IMG/VR virus record: IMGVR_UViG_3300024999_000048
Span: 1-64,000 of that record
Source of the DNA: a virus
Strand: one strand, 5' to 3'
DNA length: 64,000 bases
The translations under genes were made by a program, and so were the position numbers. This document shows positions 7,032 to 15,556 of this stretch, one piece after another. Below the pieces are notes generated by a model. It ran no database searches. It was not told where the DNA came from and worked only from the letters and a program-made list of their open reading frames with translations. Position 1 is the stretch's first letter; every line of letters starts with the position of its first letter.

Positions 7032-8381
7032 ATGTCAAACTTTAATTTCAAAAATCTATTCTCTGAAACAGTAATACATAACGATGAATATGTCTCAAAC
7101 AAACATTTTTTAATCAAAAAATCTCTTCTAAAGAAATCTCAACTTGAATTCATAAACCAATTTCCTCTCGACACTCAATTAATTAATTCCTTATCTCAGA
7201 CTCTTAAAAATGAATCCAGAAAACCAATAATTACTGAATTTATCCCTCAATCAATCCTAGAAGATACCGAATATAACATACTCATAATGGAGTTAGACAG
7301 AGGATATAAGCCTTATAATGAGTCTACATCTAAAATATATCCTGCAATCAAAGAAGAATATTATAACTTCATTCAATCTCTCAATTGTAAAATATGCATT
7401 GTTAACAATTATCAAGTAAATACTTTAGCAATTTATAATAATCAAAATGAATTTGTTGGAATATTATTACCAATCAAAGTAAAAGATTCAAACATTACAA
7501 ATGCTCAGAATTACAATGATTATCTCAACAATCTAAAATCAGAACAAGAATCTAAGAAATTATCAAAATTAAACTCCAAGAAATGTTTATATATCAAAGA
7601 TAATAAGGCAGTAGTTAGAAATAAAGAATTAACCTGCATTGCTGATATTATCAATGATGAGGCATATAAAAACCTTTACATTGAGAAAACTACTAAACAA
7701 GATGCAGGAGTTTATATTGATCTTGGAATTGTTCATGTTTATATCAGATCAATTACAGGAGATGCTTCTCATGAAGATATTAAATATTATTTAAACAATG
7801 TCACCAATTATAATTTAGAAATGGCATTGTCAAATATTAATGAACGTAAAAACAACAATCAATTCATCAATGTTGCAGATATTAAACTCATTGAACTATC
7901 TGGAGCCATTAAACAAGAAGTGCAAGGACTAATTGATTATCGCCAAGAGTGGTGTGACAGAAAAACTAAAGAAGAACAAGAAAAGAAATCTAAGCAAGAA
8001 CAGGAGGATAGGGAGTATACTAATTCTAAAAACAAGATTGTTAATGAATTAGTATCTCAAGCAGAACAAACAATCATTAATAATCAGAAAGTTAATAACA
8101 AAGAGATCACTGTTTATAAGTCAAGATATGAGAGTAATGATACCAGTTTAATTCTTCATATGATGAAATTATATGATATCAAAGTGCCATTAAAAACTCA
8201 GGGATGGATTAATAAAGTGTTAGCAAGTATATTTTATGATGTAGAAGAGGGCAATGTTAGTTATTCATATTATAAATCTTCTGCTAATAGCAATGTGTTT
8301 AGGAAATATTTGAATGAGTTTGTTGGTAAGATTCAGGATAAGTATGATTATAAATCAAGAAAGAAGGAATCGTTATGTTAA
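7032..8381 (+). CDS. Large unknown protein with charged coiled coil, 449 aa
   Basis: One of the three longest genes in the first 60 kb. About residues 300-340 are a Lys/Glu/Gln-rich coiled coil (KTKEEQEKKSKQEQED). The C-terminal 110 residues form a compact domain containing VPLKTQGWINK. I see no nuclease, ATPase or transferase motif. The first half uses noticeably more C-ending codons (TTC, CTC, TCT/ATC) than its neighbours, compatible with a different origin. It overlaps the next start by 7 bases. AAAGGAG precedes ATG 7032. Confidence 0.85.
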   Translation: MSNFNFKNLFSETVIHNDEYVSNKHFLIKKSLLKKSQLEFINQFPLDTQLINSLSQTLKNESRKPIITEFIPQSILEDTEYNILIMELDRGYKPYNESTSKIYPAIKEEYYNFIQSLNCKICIVNNYQVNTLAIYNNQNEFVGILLPIKVKDSNITNAQNYNDYLNNLKSEQESKKLSKLNSKKCLYIKDNKAVVRNKELTCIADIINDEAYKNLYIEKTTKQDAGVYIDLGIVHVYIRSITGDASHEDIKYYLNNVTNYNLEMALSNINERKNNNQFINVADIKLIELSGAIKQEVQGLIDYRQEWCDRKTKEEQEKKSKQEQEDREYTNSKNKIVNELVSQAEQTIINNQKVNNKEITVYKSRYESNDTSLILHMMKLYDIKVPLKTQGWINKVLASIFYDVEEGNVSYSYYKSSANSNVFRKYLNEFVGKIQDKYDYKSRKKESLC

Positions 8382-8572
8382 ATTTACAAGAGGTTCTTAT
8401 TCATCTAGTTAAAAATTCAATTACTTATAAGGACATAACAAATGAAATTGAAGTCAGAGAATTTTCAAAAGGTATGAAAAAGGTTGATGCCAGATTATCA
8501 AAATATACTAAATCTGAACTCCATGAAATTGCATACGCTACAAATACACATGCGTTTAATATGCGTTATTGA
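8375..8572 (+). CDS. Unknown helical protein, 65 aa
   Basis: ATG 8375 lies inside the last codons of the 449-residue gene, with AAGAAAGAAGG upstream, so the pair is translationally coupled and may act together. Sequence predicts two or three helices. No motif. Confidence 0.7.
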   Translation: MLNLQEVLIHLVKNSITYKDITNEIEVREFSKGMKKVDARLSKYTKSELHEIAYATNTHAFNMRY

Positions 8573-8640
8573 TCCTAAGAAGATTTAAGCCACTTCTGAC
8601 AGGTCATCATAAGCAAATTAAAATTTAGGAGGAATAAAAA

Positions 8641-8811
8641 ATGAATAGAGAACAAGAAATACTTGAACAATTAACAAAGTTGACAGATGAATTTAATATG
8701 TTGTCATGTGGAGTTAACAGTGGGAAAGGTTGTGACAATTGCCAGAAGAAAAAAATATGTGATGCTATTACAGAATTAGGTGATGCTATTATGGATTTTA
8801 AATATAAATAA
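8641..8811 (+). CDS. Small Cys-containing helical protein, 56 aa
   Basis: ATG 8641 after TTAGGAGG. Two helices flank CGVNSGKGCDNCQKKKIC, giving four cysteines in 18 residues, a probable single zinc knuckle. Unknown function. Confidence 0.75.
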   Translation: MNREQEILEQLTKLTDEFNMLSCGVNSGKGCDNCQKKKICDAITELGDAIMDFKYK

Positions 8812-8842
8812 GACTGGTATTTAATTGAGAAAGGAGTTATAC

Positions 8843-8932
8843 ATGACAAAGAAAGAAAATAGTGATTGCTTAATTATAGCTATTGGTGCGGTATCTTTAT
8901 TTTTTATTATTGGAATATTAATATACTATTAA
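8843..8932 (+). CDS. Single-pass membrane peptide, 29 aa
   Basis: ATG 8843 after GAAAGGAG. A short charged head MTKKENSD is followed by about 18 hydrophobic residues ending ILIYY, a transmembrane helix with the charged end probably cytoplasmic. Tiny phage membrane peptides often modulate host membrane proteins or signalling. No specific role can be read here. Confidence 0.6.
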   Translation: MTKKENSDCLIIAIGAVSLFFIIGILIYY

Positions 8933-8990
8933 ATCTTTAAAACTAGTGTTTTAAATGCTTAAAATTTAAGAATGAAAGAAGGAAAATAAA

Positions 8991-9998
8991 ATGTTAGAAA
9001 TTCAAAGATTTGAATCAAGTATATCCTCAAAATTCGGAGATCGTGTCCACCTAAATTTAAATGATTATGCTGAACCAAATAGCATCAAATGCAAAATGGC
9101 AAACATTGGAGAAGAAATTATTCCAGATATGTTCGCTTATGATGGAAGTCCTTATTTTCCTTATGAAACTTTTATGAAGTATTCTAATGGAAATCACTAT
9201 GCTAGGGTCTATGTTGAGGTAGAATATAAATCTAAAGAACTTGATTTAGATTCTACTATTTTTAATACTGCAAATGGCATAAACAGTTATATCACAAATT
9301 TAGAAACTTTACATCGTATTATGGATATCAGGTATATAGCAAAAAACAAGAAAAATATAAAATTAAATGAATTTGTTTGGAGAGGAACTTTAAAATTTGA
9401 TCAATTTGGTCAGACAATGTTTATATATGATCAAGAATTTTCTAAAGATACTCCTGATTGGGTTAAGAATGGAACGGTAGATCCAGAAACTTTTGGTTGT
9501 TATTGCGAAAGACGGTCAGGAACTTTTAAGAATATACCGGATCAAGATGATATTTGTCCTGAGTGTGGAAACAAATGGACTATAGGCAATATTGTTGATT
9601 ATGTAACTATTGAACAAAAAGATTATAAACAAATACCATACCATAAATATTGCTTAAAAATTCACAACAATAAGAAACAATTGAAAGAGTTTCAAGATGT
9701 CTTTAAAGATGCATATAACTTAAATGAATTAAAATTCAATGCAATACCAAATGAATATTGTTCATGTGATAAATGTGCATCTTGGTTTATTGTATCAACT
9801 CCAGACGGTGACATAAAAATTGGTTGGAGAAAAAGAGTTATTAATATTGAATGGATGGATAGTTATAAAAAGTTTAAGGAGACTTTTAACTCTGAAGAGA
9901 CTACTACATTTATTGGATATGTTCAAAGAGGTATTCACGCATGGGGTGTAGAAAAGGCAAAGGAATATTTAAAAAGAGCAAAAGAATCTATAGTTTAA
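8991..9998 (+). CDS. Unknown protein with central zinc ribbon, 335 aa
   Basis: ATG 8991 after GAAAGAAGG. Residues 170-192 hold C-x-C and C-x2-C (C170, C172, C189, C192), and a second Cys group (YCSCDKC) lies near residue 255. The rest is mixed alpha/beta with no catalytic signature I recognise. Its size and double Cys clusters suggest a nucleic-acid-binding protein, as inference. It heads a run of short genes. Confidence 0.8.
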   Translation: MLEIQRFESSISSKFGDRVHLNLNDYAEPNSIKCKMANIGEEIIPDMFAYDGSPYFPYETFMKYSNGNHYARVYVEVEYKSKELDLDSTIFNTANGINSYITNLETLHRIMDIRYIAKNKKNIKLNEFVWRGTLKFDQFGQTMFIYDQEFSKDTPDWVKNGTVDPETFGCYCERRSGTFKNIPDQDDICPECGNKWTIGNIVDYVTIEQKDYKQIPYHKYCLKIHNNKKQLKEFQDVFKDAYNLNELKFNAIPNEYCSCDKCASWFIVSTPDGDIKIGWRKRVINIEWMDSYKKFKETFNSEETTTFIGYVQRGIHAWGVEKAKEYLKRAKESIV

Positions 9999-10025
9999 AT
10001 AAAATTTGAAAGGATTGATTAAATA

Positions 10026-10301
10026 ATGAAAATTCAAGACTTCATTAACAGAGGAATAAGGGTTATAAATGATATGAATGAACTTAGAATCCCAAGCAGA
10101 GCCTCAATTCCATTTTCTAATGGATGGGTAGCAAGTATTGTAACAACAGATAATGGTTATTCGGTAGCAGTATGTGATTATAATGGTTATTTCAATTGGG
10201 GTATTTTAAACAGTTATGGAGCAGAGCGAGGAAAATTTCAATGCAAAACAGAAGATGAAGTTTGTAATGCGTTAGCAATTATAGAATCTTTACCAAATTA
10301 A
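10026..10301 (+). CDS. Unknown protein, 91 aa
   Basis: ATG 10026 after GAAAGGATTG. Small beta-rich sequence (GWVASIVTTDNGYSVAVCDYNG) without motifs. Such short strand-turn patterns are common in phage accessory proteins. Unknown function. Confidence 0.75.
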   Translation: MKIQDFINRGIRVINDMNELRIPSRASIPFSNGWVASIVTTDNGYSVAVCDYNGYFNWGILNSYGAERGKFQCKTEDEVCNALAIIESLPN

Positions 10302-10366
10302 AAGGTATTGAGATAATGAGTGGCGAATTATGTATTTGGATTATTTAACTACAAAGGAGTCAAATA

Positions 10367-10564
10367 ATGCATTGGAAATCCGGCATAACATCATGGAAAG
10401 ATCCTTATACTAATGAATTTGTCACTCGAAAAGAATATGGAAAACTATCTAAAAGAGCGTCAGTTAATGGATTCTCTGCTCCTGAATATTTAATCTCTAA
10501 GGGTTATTTTAAAGATAGGTATCATTATTATAGACTTAAAGATAAAATTTTTTTAGATAGGTAA
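10367..10564 (+). CDS. Unknown basic protein, 65 aa
   Basis: ATG 10367 after AAAGGAG. Lys/Arg/Tyr-rich (SKGYFKDRYHYYRLKDK), possibly nucleic-acid binding by charge only. The 65-base gap before it holds no further gene. Confidence 0.7.
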   Translation: MHWKSGITSWKDPYTNEFVTRKEYGKLSKRASVNGFSAPEYLISKGYFKDRYHYYRLKDKIFLDR

Positions 10565-10584
10565 AATTGAAAGGAATGATTAAA

Positions 10585-11004
10585 ATGTCAAGACAATTAG
10601 TTATTATTGAAAATGAAGGAAGACCAGACATAGTGAATGATGCTAAAAATATAGTAATTTGCACAAACAATACTAAGGATGGTAAGTTTAAGAGATATAC
10701 TATTTATATTGATGAAAATGGTGTGGCTCAATTAGAATGTTTAGGCAATTACGAACAAGACGAAGAAGAAGATAATGAGTATCGTGAAGAATTTTCTAAA
10801 CAACATAAAGACGTAACATTTTACGTTGTTAATTATAAATTAAAGCAATTTATAGAATCAAAAGGTTTATTTCCAATAATAGATGATAAATCCGAAGATG
10901 ATGGTACTTGTCATAATCTTAGAACTGAAAACTGTTTTTGGAGATATATTAAGAATCAAGAATTAGATATTGTAATAAATGAGTGGAAGTCATTATATTA
11001 TTAA
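10585..11004 (+). CDS. Unknown protein, 139 aa
   Basis: ATG 10585 after TTGAAAGGAATG, which places the in-frame ATG 10567 in the leader. Acidic middle (EQDEEEDNEYREEF), with an otherwise mixed fold and no motifs. Confidence 0.75.
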   Translation: MSRQLVIIENEGRPDIVNDAKNIVICTNNTKDGKFKRYTIYIDENGVAQLECLGNYEQDEEEDNEYREEFSKQHKDVTFYVVNYKLKQFIESKGLFPIIDDKSEDDGTCHNLRTENCFWRYIKNQELDIVINEWKSLYY

Positions 11005-11090
11005 ATAAAATGAGTTAAAATAACAAAGGGATATAATCCTTGGAACCATGCAACTTATCCTATTATTAAATTAAAAGGAGTGTTTATAAA

Positions 11091-11372
11091 ATGAAAGCAG
11101 ATGATTATTGCGGAGCTAAAAATTGTAAGTGCAGAGCAGATGAATATGATATTGATTATTATGATCGTGTTAGAAAAACAGAAACCAATATTCCTATATA
11201 CAACATTAGTGTTATGGAATGGAATTCAATGTCTTCCGAACAGCAAGAGGAGTACATAATAACCAATGACATAGAAGTAGAATATTCTACTGATATCTCT
11301 GATACTTTATCAAGAGGTTTCGGACATTTGGATCAATGGGGATTCTGGGAATATCAATGTAAACGTATTTAA
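11091..11372 (+). CDS. Unknown protein with N-terminal Cys cluster, 93 aa
   Basis: ATG 11091 after AAAAGGAG. It opens with MKADDYCGAKNCKCRADEYD, three cysteines near the start, then SVMEWNSMSSEQQEEYI, a helix seen in small phage regulators. Unknown function. Confidence 0.75.
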   Translation: MKADDYCGAKNCKCRADEYDIDYYDRVRKTETNIPIYNISVMEWNSMSSEQQEEYIITNDIEVEYSTDISDTLSRGFGHLDQWGFWEYQCKRI

Positions 11373-11393
11373 TAATTATTGGGAGGCGCATCT

Positions 11394-11573
11394 ATGGCAC
11401 GAGGTGGAATAAGAGAATTAATGTATAAATCCCCAGAAGAACAAAAGGCAGAAGATGAATATATTCAGAAATATCTTAAAGATGATTGGTTTTATCAATA
11501 CTTTCCTTTTATTGTAGGTGTGGTGGGAATTGGATTTATATTGCTTATGGCATATCTAAAAAGAAATTTTTAA
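11394..11573 (+). CDS. Tail-anchored membrane protein, 59 aa
   Basis: The start is ATG 11394, behind GGGAGG (the in-frame ATG 11379 lies in the ribosome site). A charged cytoplasmic head of about 33 residues precedes one hydrophobic stretch (FPFIVGVVGIGFILLMAYL) and a KRNF end, giving a C-terminal anchor. Role unknown. Confidence 0.75.
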   Translation: MARGGIRELMYKSPEEQKAEDEYIQKYLKDDWFYQYFPFIVGVVGIGFILLMAYLKRNF

Positions 11574-11623
11574 ATTAAAATGACGATTTCATACCTATTT
11601 TGTAGTGAAAGGATGATGTTAAA

Positions 11624-11950
11624 ATGGCAAAATGGAATTATAAACTCGAAGAAGAAGGATTGAAATTACGAGAATTAACATTTGCGTCAAAAGAAGCAGA
11701 AACAATTGAACAAATTGAGGTATGTTGTAGATCATTATTGAAACAATTAACCAATAAAGATAAGGAGTATCATGAAGAGAAAATTGAAGACTTATTAAAC
11801 TTAATTGCAGGAGAAGCAGATATTATTAGAAATAATCCAGATGAAATTACTAAGGAATGGGATTTTAAAGATATAGAGGAATTAGTTAATTCGAGACTAT
11901 CTGAATTCTATGATATTTGTGACGATTGTAGATGTTGGGTGCAAATGTAG
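11624..11950 (+). CDS. Unknown helical protein, 108 aa
   Basis: ATG 11624 after GAAAGGATGATG. Almost entirely helical, acidic, ending with CDDCRCW, a possible metal site. No family recognised. Confidence 0.75.
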   Translation: MAKWNYKLEEEGLKLRELTFASKEAETIEQIEVCCRSLLKQLTNKDKEYHEEKIEDLLNLIAGEADIIRNNPDEITKEWDFKDIEELVNSRLSEFYDICDDCRCWVQM

Positions 11951-12001
11951 TTTAAATCAAAGATAGATTTGATCGTATTTTTATGAAGGAGGTAAACATA
12001 A

Positions 12002-12247
12002 ATGTTTGAAAATGGACAAAAGGTAATGTTAAAAACATATGAAGAGTTAGCTGAACAATTTGGGGGTTGGTGGAGAGGATGATTTATATGACATAATGAC
12101 AGATCCACCTATACCTGTTGAAATGGACATTTATCTAGGCACAAAGGTAACTATCAGAGAGAAAGCAAAAATTATGATGCTTATCTTATTGAAGAAGACG
12201 AAGAGGGATGGGCGTTCCCATCAGTAGCGTTTGTAAATGAAGAATAG
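12002..12247 (+). pseudogene. Frameshifted small gene, about 81 codons
   Basis: AAGGAGG precedes ATG 12002, but the frame closes after 27 codons. Removing one G from the run 12062-12066 continues it as FGVGGEDDLYDIMTDPP. A second shift of one missing base near the A-run about 12168-12172 then gives NYDAYLIEEDEEGWAFPSVA and a TAG at 12245. The two shifts compensate. Either the gene is decaying or the assembly has homopolymer errors. Family unknown. Confidence 0.6.
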
Positions 12248-12269
12248 AAATTTTTAGGAGGAAATTGTA

Positions 12270-12558
12270 ATGAAAGAAGGATTAGAAAGATTTATCGAGG
12301 ATAATTATTCAAATATATTAAGAGAATATATTCAATTTTTAAGAAGGGACGTTATCCCTAAAGTTGGAACTACAGTTGAATTAAGAAAAAAAAGGACATT
12401 GTGGACGATCTATTGGAAGTGTAGTCAAGATAAGGGAAGTTATCTTAACTGGTTGGCACCATATTGTACTTGATAGCGATTATGGTAAAGGTTTGGGTTC
12501 TGGTATATCAATTGAAGATTGGTGGAAAGAGATATTTATTGTTGATGAAGTCCTATGA
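12270..12558 (+). pseudogene. Frameshifted gene, about 95 residues if repaired
   Basis: ATG 12270 after TTAGGAGG. The plain frame ends at 12473, but dropping one A from the 8-A run 12386-12393 continues the protein through GHCGRSIGSVVKIREVILTG to IEDWWKEIFIVDEVL and a TGA at 12556-12558. The repaired C-terminal part reads as a small beta-barrel with a Trp-rich end, like KOW/SH3-type phage proteins (inference). Confidence 0.6.
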
Positions 12559-12599
12559 AACAGGAATTCAGTATAAAGTAAAGAAAGAAGGTTTTTAGT

Positions 12600-12794
12600 A
12601 TGGGAATCACATCAGAATACAATGATAAATTAAAATCCTGCCCATTCTGTAAAGGAGTATCACATTTAACCCATGTAGAATTTAATGATGGAGATGTTTG
12701 GTATAATCCTAATTGTTCTAAATGTTTTGGTGGTTGGAATGAAAACTTTGAAACTAAGGAAGAAGCAATTGAAGCGTGGAATAAAAGAGTTTAA
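12600..12794 (+). CDS. Lar-like restriction alleviation family zinc protein, 64 aa
   Basis: LKSCPFCKG, then a second pair C..C before GGW, and the ending ETKEEAIEAWNKRV are the signature of the Lar/'restriction alleviation' family of small phage zinc ribbons (C-x2-C...C-x2-C...EAIEAWN). In the Rac prophage, Lar modulates host type I restriction. Most family members are untested, so an anti-restriction role here is inference. ATG 12600 follows AAAGAAGG. Placed amid other zinc proteins. Confidence 0.75.
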   Translation: MGITSEYNDKLKSCPFCKGVSHLTHVEFNDGDVWYNPNCSKCFGGWNENFETKEEAIEAWNKRV

Positions 12795-12809
12795 AAGGAG
12801 GAAAAGAAA

Positions 12810-13151
12810 ATGTCTCAATGTTTAAGATGTGGACATTGTTGTAAAGGTTATTTATGTTTTGTGCTAAAATATGAATCAAGTAACTTATCTCCTGATTTTC
12901 TGGAAACTATAAACGAAGATCATTTAGAGGATTATATAATTGACAACATAGAAGAACAAGGGGCTATTTGTAAATGGTTGACTGTAGATGAGCAAGGACT
13001 ACATAGTTGTTCTGCTTATGAAAGAAGGTCTAGTATGTGTAGAGATCATAATTCTTTGATTGGGATATGTAGAGTTGGTCAGGCGTATTGGAATGACAAA
13101 GAGGATATTCCTGAAGAAATTAGAAGCATATTAGGAGAAAGAGGGAAATAA
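12810..13151 (+). CDS. YkgJ-like cysteine-cluster protein, 113 aa
   Basis: N-terminal CLRCGHCCKG, then C-x-WL, C-x-AYERRSSMCRDH and a late Cys match the YkgJ/CxxCxxCC family, thought to bind zinc or an Fe-S cluster. The biochemical role is unknown even in the family. ATG 12810 after AAAGGAGG. It is followed one base after its stop by the next gene, with which it is probably co-translated. Confidence 0.8.
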   Translation: MSQCLRCGHCCKGYLCFVLKYESSNLSPDFLETINEDHLEDYIIDNIEEQGAICKWLTVDEQGLHSCSAYERRSSMCRDHNSLIGICRVGQAYWNDKEDIPEEIRSILGERGK

Positions 13152-13152
13152 T

Positions 13153-13725
13153 ATGAAATTAATTGATATCGCAAATAAAATTGATAAATCTAACAAGAAT
13201 GAATCTTATGTGGATATAGAAAATTTTAGTTCAGAGTTTGACTTCGAATTTGGATTTAACCTACAACAAGATAGGATTAAAGCCTACTGGATTGGAAATT
13301 GGTACTGCACAGACTCCTATGTAGGTTATAGAATGTATTTCTTAGATAATGAACCAGTCGCAGTCTCTACTCAAGCAGGAAGAAAAAGTGATGAGGAATT
13401 CGAATGGTTTAGTAAGGAGTTAGCTTCGAAAGTTAAGGATTATTTAATATCTCTTATGTCAAATGAATTGCACATTAAACTATGTGATATTAATGATGAT
13501 ATAGGAGATAGTTTTAAAATTTCGTTTAATGGTGAAATATTGAATCCAAAAAGAGCAACTTATAATGGTGAACCAATTGAAATATTAGAAAGAATAAAAG
13601 ATAATCCAGATTGGGATATTGATGAGTTATTAACAGTTAAATTACCTAATGGTAAAGTAACAATTTTGAATGTGAATGATTTAGATTTTAAGTTTAACTT
13701 AATGGAAGGAGAAAATGTAAAATGA
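13153..13725 (+). CDS. Unknown protein, 190 aa
   Basis: ATG 13153, ribosome site GGAG..GAGGG inside the preceding gene. The first half contains WIGNWYCTDSYVG and a beta-rich core. The second half has acidic loops and LLTVKLPNGKVTILNVNDLDF, a strand-rich segment. Unknown family. It overlaps the next gene by 4 bases (ATGA). Confidence 0.8.
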   Translation: MKLIDIANKIDKSNKNESYVDIENFSSEFDFEFGFNLQQDRIKAYWIGNWYCTDSYVGYRMYFLDNEPVAVSTQAGRKSDEEFEWFSKELASKVKDYLISLMSNELHIKLCDINDDIGDSFKISFNGEILNPKRATYNGEPIEILERIKDNPDWDIDELLTVKLPNGKVTILNVNDLDFKFNLMEGENVK

Positions 13726-13988
13726 GTAAAGTAAATATGAGAGTAGAATTTGAATCAACCCCAGTTAGGCATCTTGCCATTCAATGTCCGGAGTGTAAAA
13801 ATTGGTTTTATGGTTATGATATTAGTGATAGCGAATCAAGATATGAACATCAATTACAATTTATGATTTGTTCTTGTCCTAAGTGTAATCATGATTTTGA
13901 ATGCAAAGATGTAAATATTGAAGAATGTGGTCATCCAGAAGTCTATAGAGGTGTTCTTAAAAAGAAAGTTGAAGTTGAATGGATTTAA
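13722..13988 (+). CDS. Zinc-ribbon protein, 88 aa
   Basis: ATG 13722 overlaps the previous stop and GAAGGAG lies upstream. CPECKNWF and CPKCNHDF form a clear two-pair zinc ribbon with about 35 residues between, with an extra CS before the second pair. Probably a nucleic-acid or protein-binding adaptor. Function unknown. Confidence 0.85.
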   Translation: MSKVNMRVEFESTPVRHLAIQCPECKNWFYGYDISDSESRYEHQLQFMICSCPKCNHDFECKDVNIEECGHPEVYRGVLKKKVEVEWI

Positions 13989-14014
13989 AACTTAAAAGAG
14001 AGGAGTTGATTTAA

Positions 14015-14200
14015 TTGAATATGTCTTGCTTTTTTGGATTTCATAATTGGAAATATGATACTAAAGGAATCGTAAGCAATGGAAGTGAAGTGTGTCAATT
14101 TTATCGTTGTACAAAGTGTCCAATGGTAAAAGAAATTGATACTAGGCCAGGATTAACAAATGGATCATACAAAACATATCATAAAAACAAACCAAGATAA
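14015..14200 (+). CDS. Small zinc protein, DUF1660-like, 61 aa
   Basis: TTG 14015 is 9 bases after GAGAGGAG. ATG 14021 is possible but spaced too far. The order C-FFGFHNWKY ... F-YRCTKCPMVK resembles prophage DUF1660 proteins (C..FGHKW...CxxC). Family match is by pattern only. Confidence 0.7.
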   Translation: MNMSCFFGFHNWKYDTKGIVSNGSEVCQFYRCTKCPMVKEIDTRPGLTNGSYKTYHKNKPR

Positions 14201-14271
14201 AATAAATTATCGTTATGAGAGGATGTGGTTAATTTGATTGTATTAAGTCTTGTTTGCATAAATATAATAAA

Positions 14272-15033
14272 TTGAGGAGATGTATTAACGTAGAAGATTT
14301 AACTGGAAAAGTATTTGGTAAATTAAAGGTGATTGAAAGAGATTACACTAAAAAACACAAGACAGCAGAATACTATAGGTGTGAGTGCAAATGTGGAAAT
14401 AAAAACTATATAGTTACAGCCAAACGATTAATAGAAGGTAGAAGATCATGTGGTTGTATAAGAAAATTTAAAGGATTCAACGATTATAAAGTAAATGGAG
14501 AAACCACAACAATTTATTTTACAAATAAGATGGATGAAATAATTATGGAGGGTTATATAGATACAGAGGACTTACCTAAACTTATAGAACAGAATTTACC
14601 TTGGAGTGCCGGATGGGATCATTGTATTCAAGATTATTACGCAAAAGCCACGGAATATTACACAGACGACGATGGAAAAAGAAAAGCCATATTGCATTGT
14701 TTACATAGAGAAGTAACTAACGCAGAGAAGGGTACTCATGTTGATCATATAGAACATAAGCTTCATAGTTCTCTTGATAATAGAAAAATAAATTTAAGGG
14801 TTACTATACATGAGAAAAATAGCAAAAATAGAAAGAGTAAAAGCTCAAATAATAAGAGTGGGTTTAGAAATGTTTTTTGGGATTCAACTGACGAGAGATG
14901 GTTGGTTATGCTTCAAGTAAATAAAAAACAAACATGTTTTGGCAGGTTTAAATTTGAAGACTTAGATAAAGCAGGTATACGTGCGGAAGAAGCAAGGCAA
15001 GAGATATACAAAGAATTTGCAGGATTAAATTAA
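14272..15033 (+). CDS. HNH endonuclease with AP2-like DNA-binding tail, about 250 aa
   Basis: The N-terminal segment (DLTGKVFGKLKVIER ... CECKCGN ... SCGC) is the zinc-binding module common in phage HNH endonucleases. The middle carries LHREV...HVDHIEHKLHSSLDNR..NLR, the HNH core. The end (SGFRNVFWDSTDERW...FGRF) is an AP2-type DNA-binding domain. Likely a free-standing homing endonuclease. The start is uncertain: TTG 14254 or 14272 are canonical, but GAGGAG at 14274-14279 points to ATT 14284, just before the conserved NVEDLTG. A 13-codon TTG frame (14234-14275) ends on this ribosome site. Confidence 0.85.
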   Translation: MRRCINVEDLTGKVFGKLKVIERDYTKKHKTAEYYRCECKCGNKNYIVTAKRLIEGRRSCGCIRKFKGFNDYKVNGETTTIYFTNKMDEIIMEGYIDTEDLPKLIEQNLPWSAGWDHCIQDYYAKATEYYTDDDGKRKAILHCLHREVTNAEKGTHVDHIEHKLHSSLDNRKINLRVTIHEKNSKNRKSKSSNNKSGFRNVFWDSTDERWLVMLQVNKKQTCFGRFKFEDLDKAGIRAEEARQEIYKEFAGLN

Positions 15034-15055
15034 TATATAATATTAATACATATTT

Positions 15056-15095
15056 TATAATCAGTTACTATAGTATATAATAGTAACTGATTATA
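15056..15095. terminator. Perfect 14-bp inverted repeat
   Basis: TATAATCAGTTACT (15056-15069) and AGTAACTGATTATA (15082-15095) with a 12-base loop, 23 bases after the HNH stop. The lack of a T-run argues against a classic terminator. It could still stop or process the transcript, or be an operator. Confidence 0.45.
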
Positions 15096-15155
15096 TCCAA
15101 ACAAATAACAAATTTATCCTATAATTTGAAAAGAAATAGTAAGGAGAGTGTACAT

Positions 15156-15443
15156 ATGAGAGATGTAGAAACCATAATCAAAAACAGAAATAATTTAAAA
15201 GAAGCTACTCGTAAAATTAAAATTAGAGTATCAGAAATAAAAGGAAATACAAAGTATTGGAAAGAGATGTCGATGGAAAATCAGATTATTTGTGATAAAT
15301 TGGAAAGGTTGAAAATTCATTATCTTAACCAAATGAGAGCGTTAAATTTTGTACTAAATGAAGATGATAAGTTAGAAACTTATAAATATGATACTATTTT
15401 TGCTGGATTCGATGAACTTTTCGCCGATCTTAATGTAAGATGA
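15156..15443 (+). CDS. Unknown helical protein, 95 aa
   Basis: The start is ATG 15156, after AAGGAGAG. Upstream in-frame ATG 15126 has no ribosome site. Basic first half (KNRNNLKEATRKIKIRV), long helices, no motif. It precedes the helicase promoter and is probably a separate unit. Confidence 0.75.
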   Translation: MRDVETIIKNRNNLKEATRKIKIRVSEIKGNTKYWKEMSMENQIICDKLERLKIHYLNQMRALNFVLNEDDKLETYKYDTIFAGFDELFADLNVR

Positions 15444-15469
15444 AGTAATAAATAATATTCCAAAATACA

Positions 15470-15531
15470 TTGACTTGTACTAATATATTGACTATAATAA
15501 GACTATCAAAAGGTGGTTATATTATAGTCAA
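15470..15531 (+). promoter_or_regulatory. Consensus promoter with overlapping 10-bp inverted repeat
   Basis: TTGACT (15470-15475), 17-base spacer, TATAAT (15493-15498). The arm TTGACTATAA (15488-15497) covers the -10 and pairs perfectly with TTATAGTCAA (15522-15531), which lies in the early transcript just before the ribosome site at 15541. It drives the helicase gene. The repeat looks like an operator or a leader hairpin. Which of these applies is not decidable here. Confidence 0.75.
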
Positions 15532-15556
15532 ATATATTTTAAGGAGTGTTCACAAA